From Willaertia magna (Eukaryota; Heterolobosea; Eutetramitea; Acrasida; Naegleriidae), in the NCBI GenBank assembly GCA_902984215.1, contig CADWAF010000257.1, positions 1 to 64,000 on the forward strand: a DNA stretch of 64,000 nt. The letters are read 5' to 3'. How positions within the stretch are numbered: position 1 is the first letter of the stretch; each line of letters opens with the position of its first letter. Of this stretch, positions 49,336 to 59,494 are shown one piece after another. The notes below the pieces were generated by a model that saw only the letters and a program-made list of their open reading frames with translations, had not been told where the DNA came from and did no database searches. A program made the position numbers and the translations under genes.

Positions 49336-50766
49336 TTAAATTGTGCCTTCTCTTCTCCATGTAGTAATGTCTTCATCAGATGCCCCAACTATTTCTTTTA
49401 AAACTTGTTCAGTATGTTGTGAAAGTAAAGGAGGAGGTTGAGAGAATTGACTAAGGTCTAATTCCTCTTTCTCTTCATTTAAAAACTTAATTGGATTACC
49501 AACTACCTTAATATCATTTAAATCGTCTCTTTGTTTATATTTCCAAATCATATTTCTTTCCACTGTTTGTGAATCATTTAAAGCTTCCTCAACAGAATTA
49601 ACAGGACCACAAGGTATACCTTCCTCATCTAAGGCAAATATGAGTTGTTCTTTTTCAAACTCCTTACTAGTAATGTCTTCTATTTGTTTCATTAATTTTT
49701 CTCTTCGTTGAACTCTTTCCTTGTTTGTAAGATAATTCTCAATGTCAGGGAATGAAGAAACATTGTCCTTAGTTATTACCGAGATAAATCTTTTAAATTG
49801 ATTATCGTTTCCAACTGCTATTACAATAAAACCATCTTTACATTTAATTAAATCATATGGAACAATATTAGGATGAGAATTCCCAATTCTTTTAGGTGAT
49901 TTTCCTGTTTGTAAGAAGTTACTGGCCTGGTTGACTAAATATGCCAAACTACAGTCAAACAAAGATAAATCTATCCAATTATTATTATTGTTAAATTCAT
50001 CACTATTTTGTTTCTTTCTTTCTTTTTCAATTACTTTTGTAAGAATAGAAACGGCAGCATACATTCCAGTCATTACATCAGAGATTGCAACTCCAACTTT
50101 AAAAGGTTCTGTTTCTTTACCACCAGTAATAGACATTAAACCACTTTTCGCTTGCATTACGTAATCATAACCTGGAAGATGTGATTTTGAAGTGTTTTGT
50201 CCATAACCTGTAATAGAACAATATATAATATCTGGCTTAATCGTTTTTATAGTTTTGTAATCTAATCCAAATTTCTCTAAAGAACCAACTTTAAAATTTT
50301 CAATTACAATATCAGATTTCTCAATTAATTTCTTCACAATATCCTGGCCATTTTTTGATTTTAAATTTACGGTTATAGACTTTTTATTTCTATTTGTGCA
50401 TTGAAAATAACCTGATTGATTTTCTTTCATTGTGTTTTCTTTATTGACAACTGTAATTGAAGGTGGTTGCCAAAACCTTGTATCGTCTCCTATATTTGGC
50501 GGTTCAATCTTAATTACTTCTGCTCCTAAATCAGAAAGTAATTGAGTACAATATGGACCAGCTAACACTCTGGACAGATCTAAAACTCTAAGATGTGAAA
50601 GTGGTAATTTGTCATTTCTATCTATTTCTCTATTATTAACGGAACAGTTAATTATTGAAGAATTATAGTGTGTAATTTGTGTATTACACAATGCCGAATA
50701 AAATAATTTATTCTTTTTGAAAAGAGTTGTGGACGAAATAATAAAACCCTTGTTAATCCTTTGCAT
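49336..50766 (-). CDS. Family III CoA-transferase (SUGCT/CaiB-like), probably mitochondrial
   Basis: 476 aa. After a 55-residue targeting-like N-terminus come the family III hallmarks LRVLDLSRVLAGPYCTQLLSDLGAEVIKIEPP, TNRNKKSITVNLKSKNG, IVIENFKVG, YCSITGYGQ and HLPGYDYVMQAKSGLMSITG, with the catalytic Asp in PGYDY. The C-terminal domain reads EEGIPCGPVNSVEEAL...ERNMI. The best functional guess is succinyl-CoA:glutarate (or related dicarboxylate) CoA-transferase, used in lysine/glutarate catabolism. Formyl-CoA transferase is the alternative. Length and order match the animal SUGCT protein. Confidence 0.9.
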   Translation of the reverse strand: MQRINKGFIISSTTLFKKNKLFYSALCNTQITHYNSSIINCSVNNREIDRNDKLPLSHLRVLDLSRVLAGPYCTQLLSDLGAEVIKIEPPNIGDDTRFWQPPSITVVNKENTMKENQSGYFQCTNRNKKSITVNLKSKNGQDIVKKLIEKSDIVIENFKVGSLEKFGLDYKTIKTIKPDIIYCSITGYGQNTSKSHLPGYDYVMQAKSGLMSITGGKETEPFKVGVAISDVMTGMYAAVSILTKVIEKERKKQNSDEFNNNNNWIDLSLFDCSLAYLVNQASNFLQTGKSPKRIGNSHPNIVPYDLIKCKDGFIVIAVGNDNQFKRFISVITKDNVSSFPDIENYLTNKERVQRREKLMKQIEDITSKEFEKEQLIFALDEEGIPCGPVNSVEEALNDSQTVERNMIWKYKQRDDLNDIKVVGNPIKFLNEEKEELDLSQFSQPPPLLSQHTEQVLKEIVGASDEDITTWRREGTI

Positions 50767-50826
50767 TCTTTTTATTTCTAAAATTTTTTAATTTGATCAA
50801 GTATTAATTATTTAAATAATTAAAAA

Positions 50827-51939
50827 ATGTCTGAATTACAAAATAATAATAAACAAGGACTTGATAATGAAATAGTTTTCAATACATCATCGGATGATGA
50901 TAAATTAAAAGAATTATTAAAATTATGTCCACACATGTCAATGATACCTAAAGAAATGCAATTACAAATGCTACAAACAACATCTCCTGAAGTTTTAAAA
51001 AGTCATTTACGTTCAATTAATGTCAATAACAATGCATCTAAATGCCCAATAAATCATGAGGAAGTAGAGGAATTAAAATGTCCATTCCAAACAAATACTG
51101 ATGAATTTACAGAAATGAATCCTGCAGATTTTAAATGTATGAAATGTGGAGCTTATTTAATTAATGCAAAGATAAATAAAAATAAAGATTATTATTGTCA
51201 ATTCTGTTGTGAAAATTTAAATGATTTTGAAGATGATACTTTTAAACAATATTTAGTAAATAGTTATGTAGATATATTATTTGAAAGAAATGATCCAAAT
51301 ATTTTACAATACAGTGAAGAAGAAAAGAAATTAAAAAAGATTGAACATTATTTAAATTTGTCTACTCAAGAATATCAATTAAATAAAAAATGTGGAATTT
51401 ATTGGATGGAAAAAGCTAACTTTATGACAATCAGAGAGTTGTTTTCAAATAAGATTAATATTTTATCTAAATTTTTAATTATTCATTTAGTTATTTCTGG
51501 AAAGTTAAGTGATATGTTACTTTCAGTAGATAGTTCTGTTAAATCTATAGAAAAAGCATTAGAGTATTTAAGTTCTAGTATTACAAAAGTAAAACAACAT
51601 GTAAATGAGGATTTAGAGGGAAGTAAGGATCTTATTCAACCATTAATGGTATCAATTATAAAAATGGGAGATATTTATTTATATAGATTAAAAGATATGA
51701 AAGCTAAAGAAATGTATGAAGAGGTAATTACAACAAATAATAATGTAATTGATAGTAATATGATAGTGTCTTATGTAAAGTTGGGAGATGTTGCTTTAGT
51801 ATTAGAAAACAATCAATACAAAGCAAAAGAAAATTATGAGAAAGCAATCTCTTTACTTAATCCAGAAAACGATCCAAAAGGCACACTATTCCAGTACGTT
51901 CAAGCAAAATGCAACAAATTAACTAATCTCTGCATGTGA
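50827..51939 (+). CDS. Unknown protein with Cys-rich zinc-ribbon-like segment and helical C-terminal half
   Basis: 370 aa. Residues about 75-140 hold several Cys (KCPINHEE...KCPFQ, FKCMKCGAYL, YYCQFCCENL) in paired CxxC arrangement, compatible with a zinc-binding domain. The C-terminal half (about 170-370) is alpha-helical with TPR-like phrases (IKMGDIYLYRLKDMKAKEMYEEVI, VKLGDVALVLENNQYKAKENYEKAISLLNP). The N-terminal segment LCPHMSMIPKEMQLQML...SPEVLKSHL resembles a short helical bundle. No family is recognised. Confidence 0.65.
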   Translation: MSELQNNNKQGLDNEIVFNTSSDDDKLKELLKLCPHMSMIPKEMQLQMLQTTSPEVLKSHLRSINVNNNASKCPINHEEVEELKCPFQTNTDEFTEMNPADFKCMKCGAYLINAKINKNKDYYCQFCCENLNDFEDDTFKQYLVNSYVDILFERNDPNILQYSEEEKKLKKIEHYLNLSTQEYQLNKKCGIYWMEKANFMTIRELFSNKINILSKFLIIHLVISGKLSDMLLSVDSSVKSIEKALEYLSSSITKVKQHVNEDLEGSKDLIQPLMVSIIKMGDIYLYRLKDMKAKEMYEEVITTNNNVIDSNMIVSYVKLGDVALVLENNQYKAKENYEKAISLLNPENDPKGTLFQYVQAKCNKLTNLCM

Positions 51940-52048
51940 ACGAAGATAGTTGTTGTGATGTCAAATGGCTGTACTTCATTTTCCGATTGTAAAAATAAAA
52001 TAAATAAATTTTTTAAAAAAAAAATTTTAAGCTTTGTGCTAATAAAAA

Positions 52049-53434
52049 ATGAGTCAACCACAAGTACAAAAACCTCCAACTACCCAACAACAAGGCGTTC
52101 CTTATGTAGGAAGCAAAATCAGTTTAATTTCTAAAAGTGATATTCGTTATGAAGGTATTTTATATAATGTAGATACTGCTCAAAGTTCTGTAGCTTTAAG
52201 AGATGGTAAGTAATTTTTTTACCTCTAAATTCTAACTAAAATGATCCTTCTTCTTTTAAACTTTTTAGTTAAAATGTTTGGTACCGAAGGAAGAAGACAA
52301 GGTGATCAAATCCCGCCATTAGATAAAATCTATCCATTCATTGTATTTAAAGGAAGTGATATTAAAGATCTAACTGTATGTGAAGCACCACCACAACAAA
52401 GATCACCACCAAATGAAAACTTACAACAATCTCCTCAACAACAACAACAACAAACATTACCATATCCTCCAAATCAACCAAATTTAAATCCTAATGCACC
52501 ACCTGTAGGTAATACTGGTTTCCCAATGATCCCTCCAAATATGAACCCATACACTCCATACAATCCTTATTTCTATCCTCCACAAATGGGTTATAATATG
52601 GGAATGGGATTTATGGGAGTTCCTCCAAACATGCAACAACCACCAAAGACTACTCCTCAACAACAACAAGGAAACCAAAATATTCAACAACAACCACCTA
52701 CCAGTATTCAACAACAACAACAACCAACATTACAAAAACCAACAACAATTCAACCTACTTCTCCAACAAATATTTTACCACCAACAAATGTTTTAAATCA
52801 ACAACAAGGTAATCTTTCTCAACAACAAAATACAACACCTGTAATTAATGAACAAGAACAAAAACAACCAACAACAGTATTAGAAGATAAAACTAGTGAA
52901 GATAAAAAGACAGAAACAACTCAACCAACAAGTAATAAGAAAAAGCTTTCTTATGAAAATGATTTTGATTTCCAAAGTGCTTTACAAAGATTAGATAAAG
53001 GACAAATTGCTAAAGAGTATGAAGAAAAAGCAGCAGAATCAAAGAATGGAGAAATAAACCCACAAGTACAAAAAGGTTATGATAAAAACAATAGTTTCTT
53101 TGATACTATTAGTCGTGAAAGTGATGAAAAAAAGAATAGAAGAACAAAGCAAGAAAGACAAGATCAACAAAAATTAGATTTAGAAACATTTGGTGAAACT
53201 TTACCTAATTATATGGGAGGAACTGGAGGAAGAGGTAGAGGTAGAGGTGGATCTAGAGGTGGAAGAGGAGGACAATCTTCTTATAGAGGTGGAAATACAG
53301 GAAGTAGAGGTGGAAATAGAGGAGGTGCTTCATCAGGTAGAGGACGAGGAAGAGGTGGATCTTCAAACACTATGACTTGGAAGAGAAATACTACCAATGG
53401 AACATCTACTAACAATACTAATAATAATTATTAA
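52049..53434 (+). CDS. LSM14: LSM14/Scd6 (RAP55) mRNP protein, two exons
   Basis: Exons 52049..52205 and 52269..53434 (63-bp intron) encode 440 aa. The split Sm-like domain reads [24 protein letters not shown] / [10 protein letters not shown]...[18 protein letters not shown], near-identical to LSM14 proteins. It is followed by a long Pro/Gln-rich stretch, an FDF box ([15 protein letters not shown]), an FFD-like segment ([12 protein letters not shown]), a TFG-like segment ([13 protein letters not shown]) and an RGG-rich C-terminus. LSM14/Scd6 represses translation and promotes decapping in P-bodies through DDX6/Dcp2 and eIF4G. The domain order is complete. Confidence 0.96.
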
Positions 53435-53509
53435 ATTTTTGATACAAACAACTAAGAATAATAAATTTACATAGAGGAAAACTACTCTAAGTATTTATAA
53501 TTTACATTA

Positions 53510-54135
53510 TTAATCAACATGTAACAAGCCTTTAGCAACTTCTTGACTTTTTTCTTTTCCCTCCAAAATTTCAATTAATTTTAATGCGAATGGAATAGCT
53601 GTTGCTGGTCCTTGACTTGTAACTATATTGTGATCAACTACAACGTGATGATTTTCCCAATTAATATGATTTGGCATTTGTTCTTTTAATGATGGATAAC
53701 ATGTAGCTTTAGTAATTCCTTCCAATAACCCATTCTTTGAAAATACAATTGCTGGAGATGCACAAATAGCTGCAGTTGTTTTACCAGAAAGTTTTTGTTT
53801 CTTTAATCTATCTAATAAGGTTTGATTTTCTGCAAATACTTTTGCTCCACCTAATCCACCAGGGAGAACAATAGCATCAAAGTCTTGATCACAAATTTGT
53901 TCCAGATGAGTATCTGCTTCTAATTTTACTCCTCTAGATGCAACAATACCTAATGTTTTACGTTCATTGTCATCTTGTGAAACTTTGGCGACTGTAACTT
54001 CAATCTTAGCTCTTCTCAATGTATCAATAACATTGACAGCTTCCATCTCTTCCGATCCATTAGCAATACACACTAAATCAAATATTAATTAAACTATTGT
54101 AAAGCATTCCACCTACCCAAAGCTTTCTTTGACAT
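53510..54135 (-). CDS. DJ-1/PARK7-type protein, two exons with a 19-nt first coding exon
   Basis: Exon 1 54135..54117 (MSKKAL plus one base) and exon 2 54072..53510 join across a 44-bp intron to 193 aa. Without splicing there is no ATG. Motifs: CIANGSEEMEAVNVIDTLRRA, FDAIVLPGGLGGA and the nucleophile elbow AAICASPAIV, with Cys corresponding to human Cys106, and a conserved Glu near the N-terminus (GSEEME). DJ-1 proteins act on glyoxal-type metabolites and oxidative stress. The protein has no targeting signal and is probably cytosolic. Confidence 0.95.
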
Positions 54136-54297
54136 TTTTTTAATAAGGTCTTCATAATGTTTAAGATGAATGGAGGAGGTTGTAAAGACTCTTAAGTAAG
54201 GAAAGACTTTCATTTTGTTTTGAATTGTTGTTTAAAGAAATTAATACATGTTATTTGTTTCAATGAACTATTTACAATAATTTATTAAGAACGTTAT

Positions 54298-54588
54298 TTA
54301 TGGTTCTGGTTTACATTGACAAATATCACAACCATCTCTATTCTTTTCAAAACCAAATGGACAAAGAATTCTACATTGAATATTAGGACATTTAATACAT
54401 TTACAAAGTTTACAACCGTATCTATTTCTTTTAAATCCAAATTTACAACGAAGTGGACATAAGAATGGTTTTCTACAATGACTGACTGCATGTCTTTTCT
54501 TTCTTCTTCCTTCAACGTTAGAGGAGAGAATAAACAATGAAGCACATAATAATGCAATAAACAAAAACAATACACAATATCTTTTCAT
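54298..54588 (-). CDS. Secreted antistasin-like cysteine-rich peptide, 96 aa
   Basis: ATG 54588 begins a clear signal peptide (MKRYCVLFLFIALLCASLFIL). A short basic segment (EGRRKKRHAVSH) that could be a proprotein cleavage site follows. Then come two Cys-rich units, CPLRCKFGFKRNRYGCKLCKC and CPNIQCRILCPFGFEKNRDGC...CQC. The pattern C-x3-C-xx-GF-xxN-xxGC-xxC-x-C is the antistasin-like fold known from leech serine-protease inhibitors. A role as extracellular protease inhibitor or anti-predation peptide is inferred. Such a short stand-alone pair is unusual for a protist. Confidence 0.8.
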   Translation of the reverse strand: MKRYCVLFLFIALLCASLFILSSNVEGRRKKRHAVSHCRKPFLCPLRCKFGFKRNRYGCKLCKCIKCPNIQCRILCPFGFEKNRDGCDICQCKPEP

Positions 54589-54834
54589 TTCTTTTTTTTT
54601 TTCCAAAATGAAGTTTAACTGGATGAGTTTAAATACTGTAAATTTTATCCTATAGTTCTTTTAAGTCTCTTTTAATTCGTAGAAATGAAAGTGACAAAGA
54701 TTTTTATTGCTATCTTAATTTTTATTTCTTTTCCTCCTTTTAGAAAAAGACTAATTAAATTTATCATTTGTTTAATCCAATATGTTAAATATTGTAAATT
54801 ATAATAAAATTTGTAAAAAAATTAAAAAAAAAAA

Positions 54835-55707
54835 ATGAGCTCAACACCAAACACTAATTTCCCTCCTTCCACTTCATCTTCCAATATTCATAATCCATCG
54901 GTATTTGTGACATCATCACCTAATCTAACACCAAATACTAATAGTTTTTCTCAATTATATAATACTAATTCACCTATAACTACAGTTCCTTCACCAACAA
55001 CAACAATTAAAGATCATACTCCGAATATTTTAGATCAAAATTTAAATAGACAAAAAAAAGAAGTTAGTGAAAGTGCATTTTCTTTTTTATTTGCTGAAGT
55101 TGTACAATATTGTCAATCACGTGTTAATGCAGCATATGAATTAGAACAAAAGTATGTTTTATTATTTAAAATTAAATATTTAAAATTAAAAGACTTTCTG
55201 ATATGGGATATCCAATTGGTCAAAGATTATTAGAATTAAGTGTTTTAAGAGATAAAAATTCAAAACGTGAAATTAAATTAACTAATATGTTAGGATTTAT
55301 TGGAAATACTCTTTGGAAATCTTTATATGGTAGACCAGTTAGTACAATTGAAAAGGCAACTGATTCTCAACATCGATGTAAGTTTTAATTATCTATTTCA
55401 TATATTATTTATCAATTTAAAAGATATGATTTATGAAAAGGAATGTTTAGAAACTAAATATATTTCACCACCAAAAGATTTAACTGTACATTGTAGTTAT
55501 TTTAGTGCTGGTGTTATTAAAGGAGCATTAACAGCTGCTGATTTTGTAAGTAATTTTTAATTATTTTTATTATTATAATAATATTATTATAATTTTTAAA
55601 ATTAATAGAAAGCAGATGTTAGAGTTGCAATGACACCTGAAAGAGATTATACAGTTTTTATTATAGATTTTGATGATTATGTAATTCAAAGAGAACAATC
55701 TCAATAA
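54835..55707 (+). CDS. TRAPPC5: TRAPP complex subunit TRAPPC5 (Trs31), four exons
   Basis: Exons 54835..55151, 55193..55377, 55424..55545 and 55609..55707 (introns 41, 46 and 63 bp) give 240 aa. After a Ser/Thr/Pro-rich 75-residue extension absent from most homologues, the Bet3-like core reads SAFSFLFAEVVQYCQSRV, LSDMGYPIGQRLLELSVLRDKNSKRE, LGFIGNTLWKSLYG, YISPPKDLTVHCSYFSAGVIKGAL. These match TRAPPC5/Trs31 in order. It is a core TRAPP subunit for Rab1 activation. The convergent dynamin-like gene ends just 8 bp away. Confidence 0.94.
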
Positions 55708-55715
55708 TAAATTTA

Positions 55716-58040
55716 TTATTCTGTATTACTTTCAATAATTTGCATTTCACAACATAAATTACAAATATCTTTTGCTCTTTCCAATGCATTACTATTCATA
55801 TATTGTGAATAATAAGATAGATTAGAATGTTTTTGTTGGATCTTTTCAAAAATATATTGGATATGATTAATGTAGGTGATTTGCATTTGTTTATCATCTC
55901 TTAATGTATTTAATATTTCTTCTAATTGTTTTAAATTACCTACATTTAATTTATCTATTGTAATAGTTTTATCATTTAATTGATTTCTAATTTCATTTGG
56001 ACAACCAATCATAAATACATGTGATGCTGTAGGTAAAGGTAGATATTTAAAATTTCTACCTATACTACAACCTAATTCAAAGTAACTATATTCTGGTGTT
56101 TTAATTGTATCTATCTTATTAATTACAAAAAATAGTTTATCATAGATTGATGTACCAAAATATTGTGCTTTTGATAATGTTACATTGTTATTATTATCAC
56201 CATTACTTTTGACAAGTGATGTTGCAGTTGACCAAATAGATTTAACATTATTTTCTAATATACTATAGCATCCAGTTAATAATGTAGATAATAATACTTT
56301 ACTAACTGTACCAACCAATCCAGCACCACCACCATTATTACTATTCATTCCATTATTATTTAATTTATTATTTAAATTCTTTGATTCAAATTGTGATATT
56401 AACAATTGTTCATGTACTTGATTGTATAATTTATTTCTAGTTTCATTATCTAAAACTGTTAATTGTAACATGTATAAAGCATTACCAATAGATAATAAAT
56501 GTGCTGGACTTAATAAAAATAGAACTAATCCAGATTGTTTATAAAAGAATTCTAATAATTCAATTGTTGCTTTAAATTTATCTAAATCTAAATGTATTGA
56601 TCCATTAAATCCAGGTGTATCAATAAATATTAAATCTTGAACTAAAAATCTATTTTTATTACATTCTTCTAATTCATTATGAATTTTATCTATTTCTTCA
56701 TTTAAATGTTTCTTTTCTTGTAAAATTGATTTATTATTTAATAAATCTGAATGAATTACTTGCCAATCATTTTCTTTATTTTCTTTAGTTATTCTATTAT
56801 TATTATTCGTTATTTTATTTAATGTTGAATTATTGTTGGTTTGATTTGTTGTTAATTTTGGTACAATGGTAGTTGGTAGTTTTTTCTTTTTTATTGTTTC
56901 TGTAGTAATACCCATATAATTATAATTAATATTATTACTTATATTATTGGTATTATTTTGTATATTGTTGTTTGTTTGTTGTTGTGATGGTGGTGTATTA
57001 TTGGTTTTATTATTTGTAATTGTGGTTGGTTGACTATTATTTAATTTGTCATTCTTTGTAATATTTTTGTTAATTAAATTATTATTATACATATTATTAT
57101 TATTTATATCATTCTTTGTTGTTGTAATATTATTATTTATATCATTCTTTGTTATATTTGTGTTATTATACATGTCATCTAAATCACTAAATAAATTATT
57201 ACTATTTTTATTAGTTGTTGTATTGAGATCATTGTAATATAATAAATCGTCATCATCATCATCATTTAATAAATTATTCTTTTCATTATTATATACAACT
57301 ACATGTTTATCTAACCAAGTATCCAAATCAATTGATTGATCTTTTATTTCTTCTTGTTGTACAATTGTTTTATTAACTTCTTTCTTTTTATTATTCAATA
57401 AATTATCATTGTTTAAAAGATTATTAAATTGTTGTTCTAATTCAGTTCCTTTTATAAATCTTTCATTTACAACAATTGATTTAATTAATTCATGATATTT
57501 TAAAAATACATCTCTCATATTACTTTCATAAATTTGAGAATATCTTTTAGTTTTATCACTTGGTTTTAATTCATAAAATACAATATTCTTTCTGTCATCT
57601 GTCTCTAATCTATCAACTGATTTTGTTAACCATTGATTTAAATTTAAATTATTTTTATTTAAATTTTTATACATTTGATTTAAATTATTTCTATATTTAG
57701 ATTCTCCAACATATTGCATAAATTCATATTCATTTATACATTCAACTATTGTAAATTGTGTATCAATTGCATTTACACCTGTTTCTCTTATTCCTAAATT
57801 AGAAAATAGATAATTAATAAATGATGATTTACCAGATGATTGATCTCCTAATATTGTTACAATTGTTTTAGTTAATGGTGTTTTAGTAAAATCTAATTGA
57901 TAACTATCTTTAGCTATATCTACTAATTCACTTAATTTCCATTGTAATGTATTTTTATTAATTATATATTGTTCTTTTATTTTATTATTTGAAGTAGTAA
58001 GTGTTGGAATATATCCAGCTATATTATTTAAATAATACAT
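55716..58040 (-). CDS. Dynamin/EHD-like large GTPase with long Asn-rich insert, 774 aa
   Basis: ATG 58040 (MYYLNN) is chosen; the frame upstream has no methionine codon. G motifs: ILGDQSSGKSSFINYL (P-loop, dynamin/EHD style), a later DLIFIDTPGFNG (G3) and LFFVINKIDT (G4). Between P-loop and G3 lies an insert of some 350 residues dominated by Asn/Thr/Asp runs (about residues 240-450), so the GTPase domain is split by low complexity. A helical C-terminus follows (HIQYIFEKIQQKHSNLSYYSQYM). The GDQSSGKSS P-loop and the DTPGFNG segment place it in the dynamin/EHD/sarcalumenin superfamily, probably a membrane-remodelling protein. The exact subfamily is not resolved. Confidence 0.8.
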   Translation of the reverse strand: MYYLNNIAGYIPTLTTSNNKIKEQYIINKNTLQWKLSELVDIAKDSYQLDFTKTPLTKTIVTILGDQSSGKSSFINYLFSNLGIRETGVNAIDTQFTIVECINEYEFMQYVGESKYRNNLNQMYKNLNKNNLNLNQWLTKSVDRLETDDRKNIVFYELKPSDKTKRYSQIYESNMRDVFLKYHELIKSIVVNERFIKGTELEQQFNNLLNNDNLLNNKKKEVNKTIVQQEEIKDQSIDLDTWLDKHVVVYNNEKNNLLNDDDDDDLLYYNDLNTTTNKNSNNLFSDLDDMYNNTNITKNDINNNITTTKNDINNNNMYNNNLINKNITKNDKLNNSQPTTITNNKTNNTPPSQQQTNNNIQNNTNNISNNINYNYMGITTETIKKKKLPTTIVPKLTTNQTNNNSTLNKITNNNNRITKENKENDWQVIHSDLLNNKSILQEKKHLNEEIDKIHNELEECNKNRFLVQDLIFIDTPGFNGSIHLDLDKFKATIELLEFFYKQSGLVLFLLSPAHLLSIGNALYMLQLTVLDNETRNKLYNQVHEQLLISQFESKNLNNKLNNNGMNSNNGGGAGLVGTVSKVLLSTLLTGCYSILENNVKSIWSTATSLVKSNGDNNNNVTLSKAQYFGTSIYDKLFFVINKIDTIKTPEYSYFELGCSIGRNFKYLPLPTASHVFMIGCPNEIRNQLNDKTITIDKLNVGNLKQLEEILNTLRDDKQMQITYINHIQYIFEKIQQKHSNLSYYSQYMNSNALERAKDICNLCCEMQIIESNTE

Positions 58041-58210
58041 ATTCCGATAATAATAATAACACAGCAATCACAACAGTCAAGGAAAGATTATAATAGTTCA
58101 AACTTGAATAATTTTTTTTAAAAAATATTGAAAATCAAATGTAAGGTTATTTTTAAATGGCAAGAAAGGAGAAGTGAATGTTACATTAATTGGAAAATAG
58201 TTAGATCTAT

Positions 58211-59392
58211 TTAATCATTTCTCTTTCTCTTTTTTAAACACGCAGTATTATTTTCTGGATGATTAATAATGAAAATAATATCTACAAGTTGATTATTTTG
58301 TAATTTTTGACACAATTGTAATACATTTTCTTCCTCCAAATTAATTTCATAATTACTACTAGCTATTAATATTTTAGATTCTAAGGGTAAAGGATAAATA
58401 TATTTATATTGTTGTTTTTTAAAATTTAATTGAGTAAAATTATCAAAATTATCTTCAACACATTTAAGTTCACAAAAATCATCAAAATAATAAGAAAATC
58501 CACTAACATAAATAACATTATCTTTTTTAAGAAATGAATAGCTGTTAAATGATGTATAAATTTCAGTGTCATTGTCTAGAGGGGTGTTAAAATTAATTTT
58601 TGTAAAAGTGTTTATAAAAGCTCTGTTTCCAACACCAATTTGACCTTCTTCATTAAATCCAGTTCCATATAATTCATAACTTTCTGACATTAAAAAAGAA
58701 CTTGCTATATCTGCATATATTTTAATAACTTTGAACGATAAATCAACTTTAGTAAACTCAAAGGTTTCTTTACTGTTTAGTCCTAATTGACCGAACATAT
58801 TTGAACCAGTTGTATAAATATCTCCATAAATATCTAGTAATATGGAATGATTATTTCCACATTTAATATCTTTTACTTTTTTTTCATTAATCATTGTAAT
58901 ATTTTTACATTCTTTAACATTCTTTGGTAATCCTAGTTGACCCTCTAAATTAATACCTAATCCATATATTACATTTTCTGTAGATAAAATAAATAAATGT
59001 TTCCATCCACATTTCATTGTTTTGATTTGTTTATTAAAATCAAATTCATTTAATTTTGTAAATTTTTTTGTTTTAAAACAACCAAATCTACCAGTGAAAT
59101 AAAATTCATTTAAATTATTTATAATAATTGTGTGTCCTTCACCGCATTCTAAAAATTTAATATTTCCAAAAGGAATGTAATCAATTTTAGTAATTTTATT
59201 AATAATTGTGTCGATACCACTTTGATTATAAGCATTAGATCCGTTTACGTACACTTCATTATTAAATGTGACGATTACAAAATGATAACTTCCGTATTTA
59301 ATAAATTTAATTTTTTGTCCACTCAGTATTGTTAAGTCAATAATAGAGGTGTTACTTTCAGCATTCCTTGGTGTAATGTTAACAATTTGCAT
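58211..59392 (-). CDS. RCC1-repeat propeller protein
   Basis: ATG 59392 (MQIVNITP) is chosen. The protein is 393 aa with repeated RCC1 units: VKDIKCGNNHSILLDIYGDIYTTGSNMFGQLGL, TMKCGWKHLFILSTENVIYGLGINLEGQLGL, FLMSESYELYGTGFNEEGQIGVGNRAFI, FLECGEGHTIIINNLNEFYFTGRFG. About six to seven repeats should close a seven-bladed propeller. A basic tail (KKRKRND) may be a nuclear signal. RCC1-like proteins in protists have varied roles; no Ran-GEF-specific feature is seen. Confidence 0.88.
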   Translation of the reverse strand: MQIVNITPRNAESNTSIIDLTILSGQKIKFIKYGSYHFVIVTFNNEVYVNGSNAYNQSGIDTIINKITKIDYIPFGNIKFLECGEGHTIIINNLNEFYFTGRFGCFKTKKFTKLNEFDFNKQIKTMKCGWKHLFILSTENVIYGLGINLEGQLGLPKNVKECKNITMINEKKVKDIKCGNNHSILLDIYGDIYTTGSNMFGQLGLNSKETFEFTKVDLSFKVIKIYADIASSFLMSESYELYGTGFNEEGQIGVGNRAFINTFTKINFNTPLDNDTEIYTSFNSYSFLKKDNVIYVSGFSYYFDDFCELKCVEDNFDNFTQLNFKKQQYKYIYPLPLESKILIASSNYEINLEEENVLQLCQKLQNNQLVDIIFIINHPENNTACLKKRKRND

Positions 59393-59494
59393 TTTTTTTG
59401 TCTTAATTTTTGTCAACTCTGTGTTGTAAACCGGTGCACAAATTAATTTATCAAGAATAGCACTAGTTTTTATAATGCTAAGGAATTTTAGATC

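Noticed and set aside
53190..53375. Acidic Val/Glu-rich open frame
   Set aside because: Shadow of the Arg-Gly-rich tail of LSM14 in another frame.
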